Part shown: positions 16,321 to 24,935 of the stretch, piece by piece
How the letters are laid out: each line of letters starts with the position of its first letter
How positions within the stretch are numbered: position 1 is the first letter of the stretch
Assembly (NCBI GenBank): GCA_009785115.1
Contig: WQWY01000001.1
Location: 123,519 to 187,518 of the forward strand
From: Micrococcales bacterium
Lineage (GTDB): Bacteria; Actinomycetota; Actinomycetes; Actinomycetales; Cellulomonadaceae
Reading direction: 5' to 3'
Length of the DNA stretch: 64,000 bases
Translations under genes and position numbers: made by a program
The notes under the pieces: generated by a model
What the model saw: the letters and a program-made list of their open reading frames with translations, nothing else
Told to the model about the DNA's origin: nothing
The model's database searches: none

Positions 16321-19300
16321 TCACCCCGCGACGGCCTGTCTCCCCTCGGGTCGCAACGGGCACGCCCGGCGCACCGGGCAGCTGCGGCACCCGTCGTTCT
16401 CCGTGGCCGTGAACGTCGACGACGCGACGGTGCTCGCCACCTCGTCGACCAGCGCGGCCGCCCAGCGGTCCTCACCGCACCCCGGCTGCTGGCGGACCGT
16501 GCCCGCCTTGCCCGACGACAAGAACACCAGCCGGGCCCCGGCGCTGCGCCGGCCGTCACCGAGCGCACCGGCGTCGACGGCCAGCTGGTAGGCGCCGAGC
16601 TGCGGGTCGCGCTCCGCCTGCGCCAGGGTCGGCAGGTTGCCGCCGGTCTTGAGGTCCACGACGACGACCTCTTCCGGCCGCTCCCCCGCCTCCAGACGGT
16701 CTATCTGCCCGTACAGGCGCGCCCGCTCGGTGCGGACGGAGAAGTCCTTCTCGACAGCCACCGGGGCACCCGGGTGCGCGGCCAGGTAGGCAGCCAGGCG
16801 GTCGAGCATCGCCTCGACCCGGCGCCGCTGCCACGTAGCCGCCCAGCCCGAGCCGAGGCCTACCTGGTCCCAGGCGGCGTCGAGGGCGGCACGCAGCTCG
16901 TCCCGGGTCCCGGTGGGGTGAGCCGCGGCGATCTGGTGCACCAGGGTGCCCAGGTTCGCCTGGGACGAGTCGGCGGCACGGCCTCCAGCGGCCTCCAGCG
17001 CCCAGCGCAACGCACACTCGTGGGCCGTCTGCAACCTCGACGGTGACAGCGGCACCAGCTCGTCAGGCCCCCACAAGGGGGCGTCCGACGACGAGGCTCG
17101 CAGGCCCTGCCACTGGTCAGGATGGGCACCAGGCACCCCGGCCGCCGCCAGGCGCGCGAGCACTCGAGCGGCAGCCAGGTCGGTGCGTCCCTCCTGGCAG
17201 GCGCTCTCGAGGCGGGAGCGCAGACGGGCGACGACCCCGCGCAGGTCTTGGGCGGCGGGGGCCGTGGTGACCCGGTCGTCAGGACCGTCGTCGGCAGGCG
17301 GACGCACCAGGTCGACCAGCACCGACGGGGCGGTCTCCTGGTTGGTCACCGCGGTGACCAGCAGCCGGTCGCGAGCCCGGGAGCAGGCCACCGCGAACGA
17401 GCGGAGCTCGTCGGACAGCACCGCGGCCCGCGCCTGGACGGCCGCGCTGTGGTCGGCCTCGGCCCGACTGCCACCACCAGGCACGGCCAGACGCCCAGAG
17501 ACGACGTCGGCCAGCGCCTGCGCCCCGAGAAGCGAGTCGCGCAGCCGCAGGTCAGGCCACACACCGTCGTTCACACCGACGACGACGACCTCGGCCCACT
17601 CCCTGCCCGCAGCCCCGGCAGGGGTGAGCACCGCGACACCGTCGGTCGCCCCGCGCGGAGCGAGCGTGTCGGCAGGCAGGTCTTGAGCCCGCACCCACGC
17701 GACGAACGCCGCCGGGCCGGCCAGGGGCAACCGTTCGGCGAACCCGTCGGCAGCGGCGAACAGGGCGAGCACCGCGTCGAGGTCCCGGTCGGCTCTCTCC
17801 CCGGCGGGCCCACCGGCCAGCGCCAGCGAGCGCCACGTCTCGGCCAGCCCGGACGCCGACCACAGCGCCCACAGCACGGTGCGCGCGTCGGCCCCCGCCT
17901 CGGCCGCCGCCCCGCGCCCAGCCGTCAGCACCCGGCCCAGCCGCTCGACATGACGGGCCAACGGGCCGGGTACCTGCGGCACCTGGGCGGGCGAGGCGAC
18001 CAGCTCGACCACCAGCTCTTCGGACGACCGGGTGCCTCCGGCAGCCAGCTCGGCCGCGCGCAGCGCCCGGCGCACCCGACGCAGGCCCAGGGCGTCCAGA
18101 CCACCCAGAGGCCCGCACAGCAGCGACGACGCGAGCGTCAGCTCCAGCGGGGTCTCACCGCAGACCAGACCGAGCGCGTCCAGCAGCGGAGCACAGGCGG
18201 GTTCGTCACGCAGGGCGACGTCGCTGCCCAGCACGGTGGTCGGCACACCCGCCGCACCCAGCGCCCGGCGCAGCTGCGCCACCCGCGAGCCGGTGCGGGC
18301 GATCACGGCCAGGTCGTTCCAGGGGACGCCGCGCTCCAGGTGGGCGGTGCGCAGCCGGTGGGCGGCGTACGCCGTCTCCTGGGCGAGACTCGGCAGCACC
18401 GCGACGTCTGGCGCGGGGCCGGGGCGCTCAGGGGCGGTCGCCGCCCGCTGCCCGGCGACGCCCAGCGTGCCGATCCTGTCGGCGACCGCCCTGGTCAGCG
18501 CCCGCAGAGGTGGTGTCTGACGCCAGGCCGTGCACAGCACCACGGTCGCCGCACCGAGCTCGCCCGGCCCCTTCCCGTCCGCCTGCGCCCGGGCGACGAG
18601 CGACGGCTGCCCACCACGGAACGTCTGCACCCCCGCGTCGGGGTCACCGGCCATGACGACCCGGGCACCGTCGTCGGCCAGCACCCGCACCAGGCGGGCC
18701 GTGGCCACGGTCGACTCCTGGTGGTCGTCGAGCAGCACCAGGCGCCAGGTCGGCCTGGGCACCCCCGGCACCTCACGCTCCCAGGCCCTCAGGGCACCCA
18801 CAGCCTCGTCCACGACGACCGCCGGGTCGAGGCGAGCACCGACGTCCGGCGTGGTCGCCCGCAGCACCCACGTGGCCAGGTACTCGTCATAGACCCGAGC
18901 CGCCGACACCCACTCCGGACGGTGGTGACGGCGACCCGTCGCGGCCAGCTGCTCGGGGTCCAGCCCACGTTCGGCAGCCCGCATGACGAGGTCGCGCAGC
19001 TCGGCCCGAAAAGCCCCTAGCCCTCGGGTGGTCGCGTCGATGTGCTCCGGCCAGCCCGGGTCACGCCCCTCCCCAGCAAGGTGCCCGGCCAGCAGCTCAG
19101 CCAGCGCCAGGTCTTGCTCCGGACCCGAGACCAGGGTGGGGACCGGGCGCCCCTGCTGGGCCGCCTGTGTGCGCAGCACCGCGAAGGCCAGCGCGGCCGG
19201 GGTACGCACCGTGGGCCGCTCGCCGGTCAGCCGTGCGGCCAGGCGGTCACGCAGGTCGGCCGCGGCTCGTCGGGTCGCGGTGAGCACGAGCACCTGCCCG

Positions 19301-19524
19301 GCCGCCACACCAGAGGCGACAGCGGCCAGAGCCGTCTCGACGACGACCGTCGTCTTGCCCGTACCTGGCGCTCCCAGCACCAGCAGGTGCCCGCCGGGCC
19401 CAGCGCCCGCGCCGAGACGCACCGCCTCGGCCTGTGCGTCGTCCAGGCGCACCGCGGCCCCAGGCCCGCGCCCTGGAGGACGAGCCAGCACCGGGGGCAG
19501 AAGACGTACTGCGGGGGGAGGCAC
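16321..19524 (-). CDS. adnA: AdnA subunit of the AdnAB helicase-nuclease
   Basis: 1067-residue partner of AdnB. The N-terminal motor has Walker A GAPGTGKTT (K57), but the Walker B region reads LVLLDDHQES where active relatives have D-E-x-Q-D, so ATP hydrolysis may be weak. The C-terminal RecB-type nuclease has VVVVDLKTG (Asp about 957). Cysteines at about 1016, 1046, 1049 and 1055 (CRSCPVRRAC) match the iron-sulfur cluster ligands of AddB-type nucleases. Mycobacterial AdnA (Rv3202c) has similar length. The GTG start at 19524 has GAGGA almost touching it, so the start is not certain. Confidence 0.9.
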   Translation of the reverse strand: MPPPAVRLLPPVLARPPGRGPGAAVRLDDAQAEAVRLGAGAGPGGHLLVLGAPGTGKTTVVVETALAAVASGVAAGQVLVLTATRRAAADLRDRLAARLTGERPTVRTPAALAFAVLRTQAAQQGRPVPTLVSGPEQDLALAELLAGHLAGEGRDPGWPEHIDATTRGLGAFRAELRDLVMRAAERGLDPEQLAATGRRHHRPEWVSAARVYDEYLATWVLRATTPDVGARLDPAVVVDEAVGALRAWEREVPGVPRPTWRLVLLDDHQESTVATARLVRVLADDGARVVMAGDPDAGVQTFRGGQPSLVARAQADGKGPGELGAATVVLCTAWRQTPPLRALTRAVADRIGTLGVAGQRAATAPERPGPAPDVAVLPSLAQETAYAAHRLRTAHLERGVPWNDLAVIARTGSRVAQLRRALGAAGVPTTVLGSDVALRDEPACAPLLDALGLVCGETPLELTLASSLLCGPLGGLDALGLRRVRRALRAAELAAGGTRSSEELVVELVASPAQVPQVPGPLARHVERLGRVLTAGRGAAAEAGADARTVLWALWSASGLAETWRSLALAGGPAGERADRDLDAVLALFAAADGFAERLPLAGPAAFVAWVRAQDLPADTLAPRGATDGVAVLTPAGAAGREWAEVVVVGVNDGVWPDLRLRDSLLGAQALADVVSGRLAVPGGGSRAEADHSAAVQARAAVLSDELRSFAVACSRARDRLLVTAVTNQETAPSVLVDLVRPPADDGPDDRVTTAPAAQDLRGVVARLRSRLESACQEGRTDLAAARVLARLAAAGVPGAHPDQWQGLRASSSDAPLWGPDELVPLSPSRLQTAHECALRWALEAAGGRAADSSQANLGTLVHQIAAAHPTGTRDELRAALDAAWDQVGLGSGWAATWQRRRVEAMLDRLAAYLAAHPGAPVAVEKDFSVRTERARLYGQIDRLEAGERPEEVVVVDLKTGGNLPTLAQAERDPQLGAYQLAVDAGALGDGRRSAGARLVFLSSGKAGTVRQQPGCGEDRWAAALVDEVASTVASSTFTATENDGCRSCPVRRACPLRPEGRQAVAG

Positions 19525-19670
19525 TCCTCGATCTCACCATGTCTCGCCCACACCACGCCGCCCACGCCACCAGCTGAGCCCTTCAGGTCGGTCGTGCCAC
19601 GACGCGGTCTGGTCGACCTGCTCGCGAGAATCGGACCGCGGAGCACATCTCTCGCAGGGCCTCGCCACGG

Positions 19671-19676
19671 TAGGGT
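19671..19676 (+). promoter_or_regulatory. -10 element TAGGGT upstream of the lipoprotein gene
   Basis: TAGGGT predicts a start of transcription near 19683 and a leader of about 30 nt with GAGGAG (19702-19707) before the GTG at 19715. Confidence 0.45.
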
Positions 19677-19714
19677 CGGAGCACCATCATCAGTCTGGTT
19701 CGAGGAGCCTCATC

Positions 19715-20089
19715 GTGAAGACAGCCCGCACCCGCACCCTCGCCGCCGTCGGTGCTCTCACCCTCGCCGCCGGCCTGCTCGCCGGCTGCGGCGACAGCAG
19801 CTCGACCGCCAAGTTCTGCGAGATCCTGGAAGGCGACAAGTACGCCGACCTCGACCCGTACGAGAACCCCGACGCAGCGCTCGACGCCATGCGCGACCTC
19901 AGGGCCGCGGCGCCCTCCGACATCAAGGGCGACATCGACGTCATGATCGACGCTTTCCAGGTGATCCGGGACATCCCCGAGGACGACATCACGGCGCAGA
20001 TCGAGGCGCTGGGCAAGCTCGACCTGGAGAAGATCGAGGCAGCCAGCGACGCCATCGAGGAGAAGCAGGACGCGCTCTGCAAGAGCTGA
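19715..20089 (+). CDS. Small secreted lipoprotein of unknown function
   Basis: 124 residues. A lysine/arginine-containing signal peptide (MKTARTRTLAAVGALTLAAG) ends at the lipobox LLAGC, predicting export and lipid anchoring at C26. The mature part is acidic and helical, with two cysteines (KFCEIL and ALCKS) that could form a disulfide. I do not recognise a family. It stands alone, is divergent from adnA and is followed by a strong hairpin. Confidence 0.8.
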   Translation: MKTARTRTLAAVGALTLAAGLLAGCGDSSSTAKFCEILEGDKYADLDPYENPDAALDAMRDLRAAAPSDIKGDIDVMIDAFQVIRDIPEDDITAQIEALGKLDLEKIEAASDAIEEKQDALCKS

Positions 20090-20104
20090 GCCCTCTGTAG
20101 CCCC

Positions 20105-20155
20105 GGACGTCCGGGCACCACGAGACCCGCAGGGTCCGTCGGTGCCCGGACGTCC
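20105..20155 (+). terminator. Strong hairpin terminator after the lipoprotein gene
   Basis: GGACGTCCGGGCACC (20105-20119) is exactly complementary to GGTGCCCGGACGTCC (20141-20155). The loop contains a second stem, GACCC-GCA-GGGTC. No U tract follows. Confidence 0.7.
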
Positions 20156-20221
20156 TGCTCCGCGGGTCTGTAGGATCGAGCGCAGGCGTCTGGCCAGGAC
20201 GCGACCGACGAGGAGGTACTG

Positions 20222-20443
20222 GTGGAGATCACCATCGGCGTGCGGGACCTGCCCCGCGAGATCACGCTCGACTCGGAGCAGACGCCCGAGGAGGTCGCAG
20301 CGGCGGTGCGCACCGGGCTGGCGGGCGACGTGCTGGAGCTGATCGACCAGCGCGGGCGCACGATCATGGTGCCCACCGCTGCCGTCGGCTATGTCGAGAT
20401 CGGTGCCGAGACGCGCGGTCGGGTCGGGTTCAGCTCTCTGTAG
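20222..20443 (+). CDS. DUF3107 family protein
   Basis: 73-residue protein matching the actinobacterial DUF3107 family (mycobacterial Rv3208A/TB9.4 type): MEITIGVRDLPREIT at the start and an invariant-looking VPTAAVGYVEIG near the end. Function unknown. A GAGGAGG lies 5-6 nt before the GTG. A TAGGAT -10 at 20171-20176 would give a leader of about 40 nt. In mycobacteria this family also lies between the adnAB region and rhlE, as here. Confidence 0.88.
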   Translation: MEITIGVRDLPREITLDSEQTPEEVAAAVRTGLAGDVLELIDQRGRTIMVPTAAVGYVEIGAETRGRVGFSSL

Positions 20444-20571
20444 ACCGCCCTCCGCGGATCACCTCGCGCACGGGCCGCTCGCTCTCGGTCGAGGCGTGTG
20501 CGTCGACCCCGTGCGACCGTCCGACCTTCCGTGGACACGCCCGAGAACCGTCCTGACGGCTCCTGTTGACG

Positions 20572-20577
20572 TAGGAT
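20572..20577 (+). promoter_or_regulatory. -10 element TAGGAT and long leader of the DEAD-box helicase gene
   Basis: TAGGAT predicts a start near 20584, leaving a 5' leader of 145-165 nt before the ATG. The 20444-20727 stretch has no gene I can support. Long leaders are common on cold- or self-regulated RNA helicase genes. Confidence 0.35.
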
Positions 20578-20748
20578 GACCCGTGCACATCGGTTGACCG
20601 GTCGTCTCGATGCTCTTGGTGCCGCCCTCACGGGTGGCTGATGTTCGCGATCGGCTGCCGTCCGGCTGTGGCCCTCCGCGCCGTCGCCGTATCCCCGTTC
20701 CGCGGGTGTCCGAGGCGCGTGCCACCGATGAAACGAGCGTTCTCCCCC

Positions 20749-22419
20749 ATGACCGACCAGACCAACGACGAGCAGCCCACCGACGACCTGCGCACCGCCG
20801 CCGACGCGCTGCCCACCACCTCCCCGACCGGGTCGCGCGCCGCGGCCTCGGTGCAGACCGTCGACGCGGTGTTCGCCGACTTCGACGTGCGCCCCGAGAT
20901 CATCGACGCGCTGGACGCCGTCGGCATCACCCACCCGTTCCCGATCCAGGCGATGACCCTGCCGGTGGCCCTGACCCGCCAGGACATCATCGGCCAGGCC
21001 AAGACCGGCACCGGCAAGACCCTGGGCTTCGGTGTCCCGCTGCTGCACCACACGGTGGCTCCCGGCGAGGAGGGCTACGACGACCTGCGCGCCCCGGGCA
21101 AGCCCCAGGCCCTGGTCGTGGTGCCGACCCGCGAGCTGGCGGTGCAGGTGGCCGGTGACCTGGCCACGGCCTCGACCAAGCGCAAGGTCCGCATCGTGCA
21201 GGTCTACGGCGGGCGCGCCTACGAGCCCCAGGTGGAGGCGTTGCGCCGGGGCGCCGACGTCGTCGTCGGGACTCCCGGGCGCATGATCGACCTGCTCAAC
21301 CAGCGCGCCCTGGACCTGTCCACGGTCGGTACCGTCGTGCTGGACGAGGCCGACGAGATGCTGGACCTGGGCTTCCTGCCCGACGTGGAGAAGCTGCTCG
21401 CGGCCACCCCGGCGACCCGTCACACGATGCTGTTCTCCGCGACCATGCCCGGGCCTGTGGTCGCCATGGCCCGCCGGTACATGACCCGACCCACGCACAT
21501 CCGCGCGTCCGAGCCGGACGACGCGGGCTCTACCGTCAAGAACATCCGCCAGGTGATCTACCGCGCCCACGCGCTGGACAAGATCGAGATGCTGGCCAGG
21601 ATCCTCCAGGCGCGCGGTCGCGGCCTGACCATCGTGTTCGCCCGCACCAAGCGCACGGCGGCGAAGGTCTCCGACGAGCTCGCAGCACGCGGCTTCGCAG
21701 CGGGCGCGATCCACGGCGACCTGGGCCAGGGCGCCCGGGAGCAGGCGCTGCGGGCGTTCCGGAACGGGAAGGTCGACGTGCTGGTCGCCACGGACGTGGC
21801 CGCGCGCGGCATCGACGTCGACGACGTCACCCACGTCATCAACTACCAGTGCCCGGAGGACGAGAAGACCTACCTGCACCGCACCGGGCGCACCGGTCGT
21901 GCGGGCAACACCGGCACGGCCGTGACCTTCGTGGACTGGGACGACATGCCGCGCTGGTCGCTGATCGACAAGGCGCTGGAGCTGGACACGCCCGAACCGC
22001 CCGAGACGTACTCCACCTCGGCGCACCTGTTCACCGACCTGGACATCCCCGAAGGGACCACCGGCACCCTGCCCAAGGCCCAGCGCACCCGCGCCGGCCT
22101 GGACGCCGAGGTGCTCGAAGACCTCGGCGAGACCGGCAAGCGCACCGCACCACGCCGCGAGGACGGACGTGACGGTGGACGCGGCAGCGGCCGGGGTGAC
22201 CGTGGCCGTGGCGACCGGCAAGGTTCACGCGGCCAGGCCCGAGACGGCAGCAGGCCTTCCCGCTCGGAACGCGACACCTCCGGCGACAAGGCCAGCCAGC
22301 GCACCGACGCCCCCACCGAGGGCGGAGAGCGCACCGACAAGCCCCGTCGCTCGCGCAACCGCCGTCGCACCCGTGGCGGCAAGCCGGTCGTCGAGACCGC
22401 CCCCACCCCGGAGTCCTGA
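20749..22419 (+). CDS. DEAD-box ATP-dependent RNA helicase
   Basis: About 556 residues with all DEAD-box motifs in order: Q motif (FPIQAMTLPVAL), AKTGTGKT, PTRELAVQ, VVGTPGRM, VLDEADEML, SAT and IVFARTKR. These are followed by DVAARGIDVDDVTHVINY and HRTGRTGRAG. The last 100 residues are a basic, Arg/Gly/Asp-rich low-complexity tail, as in RhlE/CsdA-like enzymes, probably for non-specific RNA binding. Likely roles are ribosome assembly and RNA turnover. The start is uncertain: ATG at 20749 (MTDQTN) or at 20728, neither with a strong RBS. Confidence 0.9.
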   Translation: MTDQTNDEQPTDDLRTAADALPTTSPTGSRAAASVQTVDAVFADFDVRPEIIDALDAVGITHPFPIQAMTLPVALTRQDIIGQAKTGTGKTLGFGVPLLHHTVAPGEEGYDDLRAPGKPQALVVVPTRELAVQVAGDLATASTKRKVRIVQVYGGRAYEPQVEALRRGADVVVGTPGRMIDLLNQRALDLSTVGTVVLDEADEMLDLGFLPDVEKLLAATPATRHTMLFSATMPGPVVAMARRYMTRPTHIRASEPDDAGSTVKNIRQVIYRAHALDKIEMLARILQARGRGLTIVFARTKRTAAKVSDELAARGFAAGAIHGDLGQGAREQALRAFRNGKVDVLVATDVAARGIDVDDVTHVINYQCPEDEKTYLHRTGRTGRAGNTGTAVTFVDWDDMPRWSLIDKALELDTPEPPETYSTSAHLFTDLDIPEGTTGTLPKAQRTRAGLDAEVLEDLGETGKRTAPRREDGRDGGRGSGRGDRGRGDRQGSRGQARDGSRPSRSERDTSGDKASQRTDAPTEGGERTDKPRRSRNRRRTRGGKPVVETAPTPES

Positions 22420-22544
22420 TCTGTTCCGGTCCGCCATGTCGTCACGGCGGGTGCGGTCTTCGGTGATCGACCCGCTGAGCACCGACCCCTTGATCGCGCA
22501 CGAGTGCTCACCGCGATGACCACGCTGAGAGCGGGTCAGCCGCT

Positions 22545-22603
22545 GAGACGGTTCCACACCAGGTAGACGGACAACCGTCTCGACGGCACCGAGACCGTCT
22601 CAC
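22545..22603. repeat. Related inverted repeats upstream of bioM
   Basis: GAGACGGTT (22545-22553) and AACCGTCTC (22573-22581) are a perfect inverted pair, followed by the imperfect palindrome GAGACCGTCTC starting at 22591. They lie in the 252-nt gap between the helicase gene and bioM and may form the helicase terminator or a binding site. No BioQ-type TGAAC/GTTCA site was seen here. Confidence 0.4.
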
Positions 22604-22657
22604 TGGCGGCGTCGAGCGCTGTTCGGATCGGCAACGGTGACGGGCCGGCAGGCTGAC

Positions 22658-22663
22658 TAGGGT
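22658..22663 (+). promoter_or_regulatory. -10 element TAGGGT, leaderless-type promoter of bioMNY
   Basis: TAGGGT is followed by 8 nt and the ATG at 22672, without an RBS. Confidence 0.6.
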
Positions 22664-22671
22664 CTGACAGC

Positions 22672-23454
22672 ATGACGCCGCGCTTGGAGCTGGACGACGT
22701 CACGGTGCGCCGTGACGGACGGACGGTGCTGCGGGTCGAGCGTCTTCGGCTGACCGAGCGGCGTGTCGGCGTGGTCGGTGCGAACGGGTCGGGCAAGTCC
22801 ACCTTGCTGCGGCTGCTGGACGGCCTGATAGACCCCAGCACGGGCCGGGTGAGCATCGACGGGCTGGACACGGTGCGCGACGGGCGCCAGGTACGACGCC
22901 GGGTCGGGTTCTGCTTCCAGGACCCTGCCGACCAGATCGTGATGCCGCTGGTGGCCGACGACATCGCGTTCGGGCTGAAGAACCAAGGAGTTCCGACGAG
23001 CGCCCGGGAGGCCCGAGCTGCCACGGTGCTCGACCGGCTCGGGATCGCTCATCTCGCCTCACGCACCGCCGCGTCGCTGTCCGGCGGTGAGCGTCAGCTG
23101 GTGGCCCTGGCCGCCGTGCTCGTGTGCGAACCAGCGACGGTGCTGTTCGACGAGCCGACCGGGACGCTCGACCTCGTCCGGTCGCTGCGCTTCTCCCGCC
23201 TGCTGGCCGGGCTCGACATCCAGGCCGTCGTCGCCACGCACGATCTGGACCTGCTCGAGGACTTCGACCGGGTGCTGGTGCTGGACCGGGGCGTGATCGT
23301 CGCTGACGACCGACCCGGCCCCGCGCTGGCCCGCTACCGTGCGCTCGCTGCCGAGACGCAGGCCGTCGAAGCACAGGCTGTCGAAGCACAGGTTGCGGAG
23401 ACACCGGCTGTCGGGACGCGACGTGCCGAGACCTTCTCGGTGAGCCCTCGATGA
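22672..23454 (+). CDS. bioM: Biotin ECF transporter ATPase BioM
   Basis: 260-residue energy-coupling-factor ATPase: Walker A GANGSGKST, Q-loop CFQDPADQI (the PxDQ form typical of ECF ATPases), signature LSGGERQLVALAAVL, Walker B VLFDEPTGTLD and switch His (VATHD). The last 30 residues are a low-complexity tail with a repeated QAVEA unit. Assigned to biotin because the operon ends with bioY. The start codon follows a TAGGGT -10 by 8 nt, and the stop overlaps bioN (ATGA). Confidence 0.88.
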   Translation: MTPRLELDDVTVRRDGRTVLRVERLRLTERRVGVVGANGSGKSTLLRLLDGLIDPSTGRVSIDGLDTVRDGRQVRRRVGFCFQDPADQIVMPLVADDIAFGLKNQGVPTSAREARAATVLDRLGIAHLASRTAASLSGGERQLVALAAVLVCEPATVLFDEPTGTLDLVRSLRFSRLLAGLDIQAVVATHDLDLLEDFDRVLVLDRGVIVADDRPGPALARYRALAAETQAVEAQAVEAQVAETPAVGTRRAETFSVSPR

Positions 23455-24227
23455 CGCTGCTCACGGACGCTCAGCCTCGTCCCGGGCTGCTGCGCTCGGT
23501 ACCCGCACCCGTCAAGCTCGCAGGTCTGGTCGTCCTCGGGGTGGTCAGCGCGGTGTCGACGTCACCGACGCTGCTCGCCCTGATCGGTGCGACGGGTGGG
23601 CTCGCGCTGGTCGTGGCGCGGCCGCACTGGCGTCGTCTGACCGGCCTGATGGTCGTGTGGGCGATCGCGCTCGTGGTGGTCGTGATCCTCCAGCTGGTGA
23701 CCCGGGACTCCGCGGCGGCCGTCGTCTCGGGGGCGCGGATGGTCGCGCTGTGCCTGCCCGCTCTCGCCGTGATGGCGTCGACCGCCCCGGAAGAGCTGCT
23801 CGACACGCTGTTCGCCGCGACCCGGCCGCTGCGCCGGGTCGGCCTGCGACCCGAGGTGCTCGCCCTGACGGTCGCGCTGACGCTGCGCTTCGTCCCTGAG
23901 CTGGTCCGCCAGATCGAGACCTTGCGCGAGGCTCAGCGCGCACGCGGGGCACGGCCGTCGGTGCTGCCGGTGACGGTGCCGCTGCTGGTGCGCTGCCTGG
24001 ACCGTTCCCGCACCTTGGCCGACGCGATCGTCGCCCGATCTTTCTTCGACCGCGCCACCCCGCTAGACCACGCACCCCCTGCCTCTGTGAACCGCGAGGG
24101 GGCGAGCGCGCACGCCACGTCGTCCACGGCGGCATCTGCGACGCCCCACGCCTCGCGACCGCTCGTCCTGAACACCCCTCGCCCCCACGCGGGACGACGC
24201 CCCTCGGAGGAATCGTGGAAGACCTGA
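23451..24227 (+). CDS. bioN: Biotin ECF transporter transmembrane coupling protein BioN
   Basis: 258-residue T-component (CbiQ family). About five hydrophobic helices lie between residues 15 and 125, and the coupling-helix motif LREAQRARGARPS is followed by a second Ala-Arg element (ADAIVARSF). The last 55 residues are a polar Ala/Ser/His-rich extension without homology that I recognise, ending inside the bioY reading frame (13-nt overlap). Confidence 0.85.
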   Translation: MTLLTDAQPRPGLLRSVPAPVKLAGLVVLGVVSAVSTSPTLLALIGATGGLALVVARPHWRRLTGLMVVWAIALVVVVILQLVTRDSAAAVVSGARMVALCLPALAVMASTAPEELLDTLFAATRPLRRVGLRPEVLALTVALTLRFVPELVRQIETLREAQRARGARPSVLPVTVPLLVRCLDRSRTLADAIVARSFFDRATPLDHAPPASVNREGASAHATSSTAASATPHASRPLVLNTPRPHAGRRPSEESWKT

Positions 24228-24808
24228 CCAAGGCCCGTGCCATCGCGGAGATCGCCCTGCTGGCAGCGATCATCGTGGCGCTGGGCCTGATGCCCCCGCT
24301 GTACGTGCTCGGCCTGACCGTGCCGATCACCGCACAGACCCTCGGGGTGATGCTGGCCGGTGCCGTGCTCGGGGCACGCCGGGGCACAGCAGCGGTCGCG
24401 GTGGTCGTCCTGCTGGTGGTCGCCTCGCTGCCCGTGCTGTCCGGCGGGCGCGGCGGGGTCGGGGTGATCCTGGGCCCGACCGGCGGCTACCTGCTGGGGT
24501 GGCTCCCCGGGGCTCTCGTCACCGGTCTGCTGGCTCGCCGCGCGCTGCGCCTGCCCACCAAGGCCCGGGCGTTCGGCCTGGTCGGAGCCTGCCTGGTCGG
24601 GGGCGTCGTGGTGGTCTACGCCCTCGGCATCCCGTGGACGGCCGTCGTCACGGGCCTGGACCTGAGCACCACGGCGGTCGGTGCGGCGGTGTTCCTGCCT
24701 GGCGACCTGCTCAAGGCCGTCCTGGCTGGGCTCGCGGCCGCCGCGGTGCACCGCCAGGTCCGCATCGACCACATGCGACCCGACCGAGAGCTGGCACGCG
24801 CGCGCTGA
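24215..24808 (+). CDS. bioY: Biotin-binding S-component BioY
   Basis: 197-residue membrane protein with about six helices. It has the BioY signature region VPITAQTLGVMLAGAVLGARRG and the loop GRGGVGVILGPTGGYLLGW that lines the biotin site. With BioM and BioN it makes a complete high-affinity biotin importer. GGAGGA lies 5 nt before the GTG, within the end of bioN. The 127-nt gap to the convergent PHP gene contains only a short direct repeat (GGTCACGACGGG-like, twice). Confidence 0.92.
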   Translation: MEDLTKARAIAEIALLAAIIVALGLMPPLYVLGLTVPITAQTLGVMLAGAVLGARRGTAAVAVVVLLVVASLPVLSGGRGGVGVILGPTGGYLLGWLPGALVTGLLARRALRLPTKARAFGLVGACLVGGVVVVYALGIPWTAVVTGLDLSTTAVGAAVFLPGDLLKAVLAGLAAAAVHRQVRIDHMRPDRELARAR

Positions 24809-24935
24809 CGGCACGACGCCGACCAGCACCAGCCACCCGGTGCGCGAGCGTCGTGGTCTGGCGCACGAGCGCTCATGGGCACGATGGCGCCACGGTCACG
24901 ACGGGATGGTCACGACGGGCCGGCCACCCGGCGGC

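Noticed and set aside
22545..22603. GAGACGGTT motifs as a biotin-regulator operator
   Set aside because: They do not resemble known BioQ or BirA sites, and the same 9-mer occurs by chance near 2010, so they are kept only as inverted repeats.
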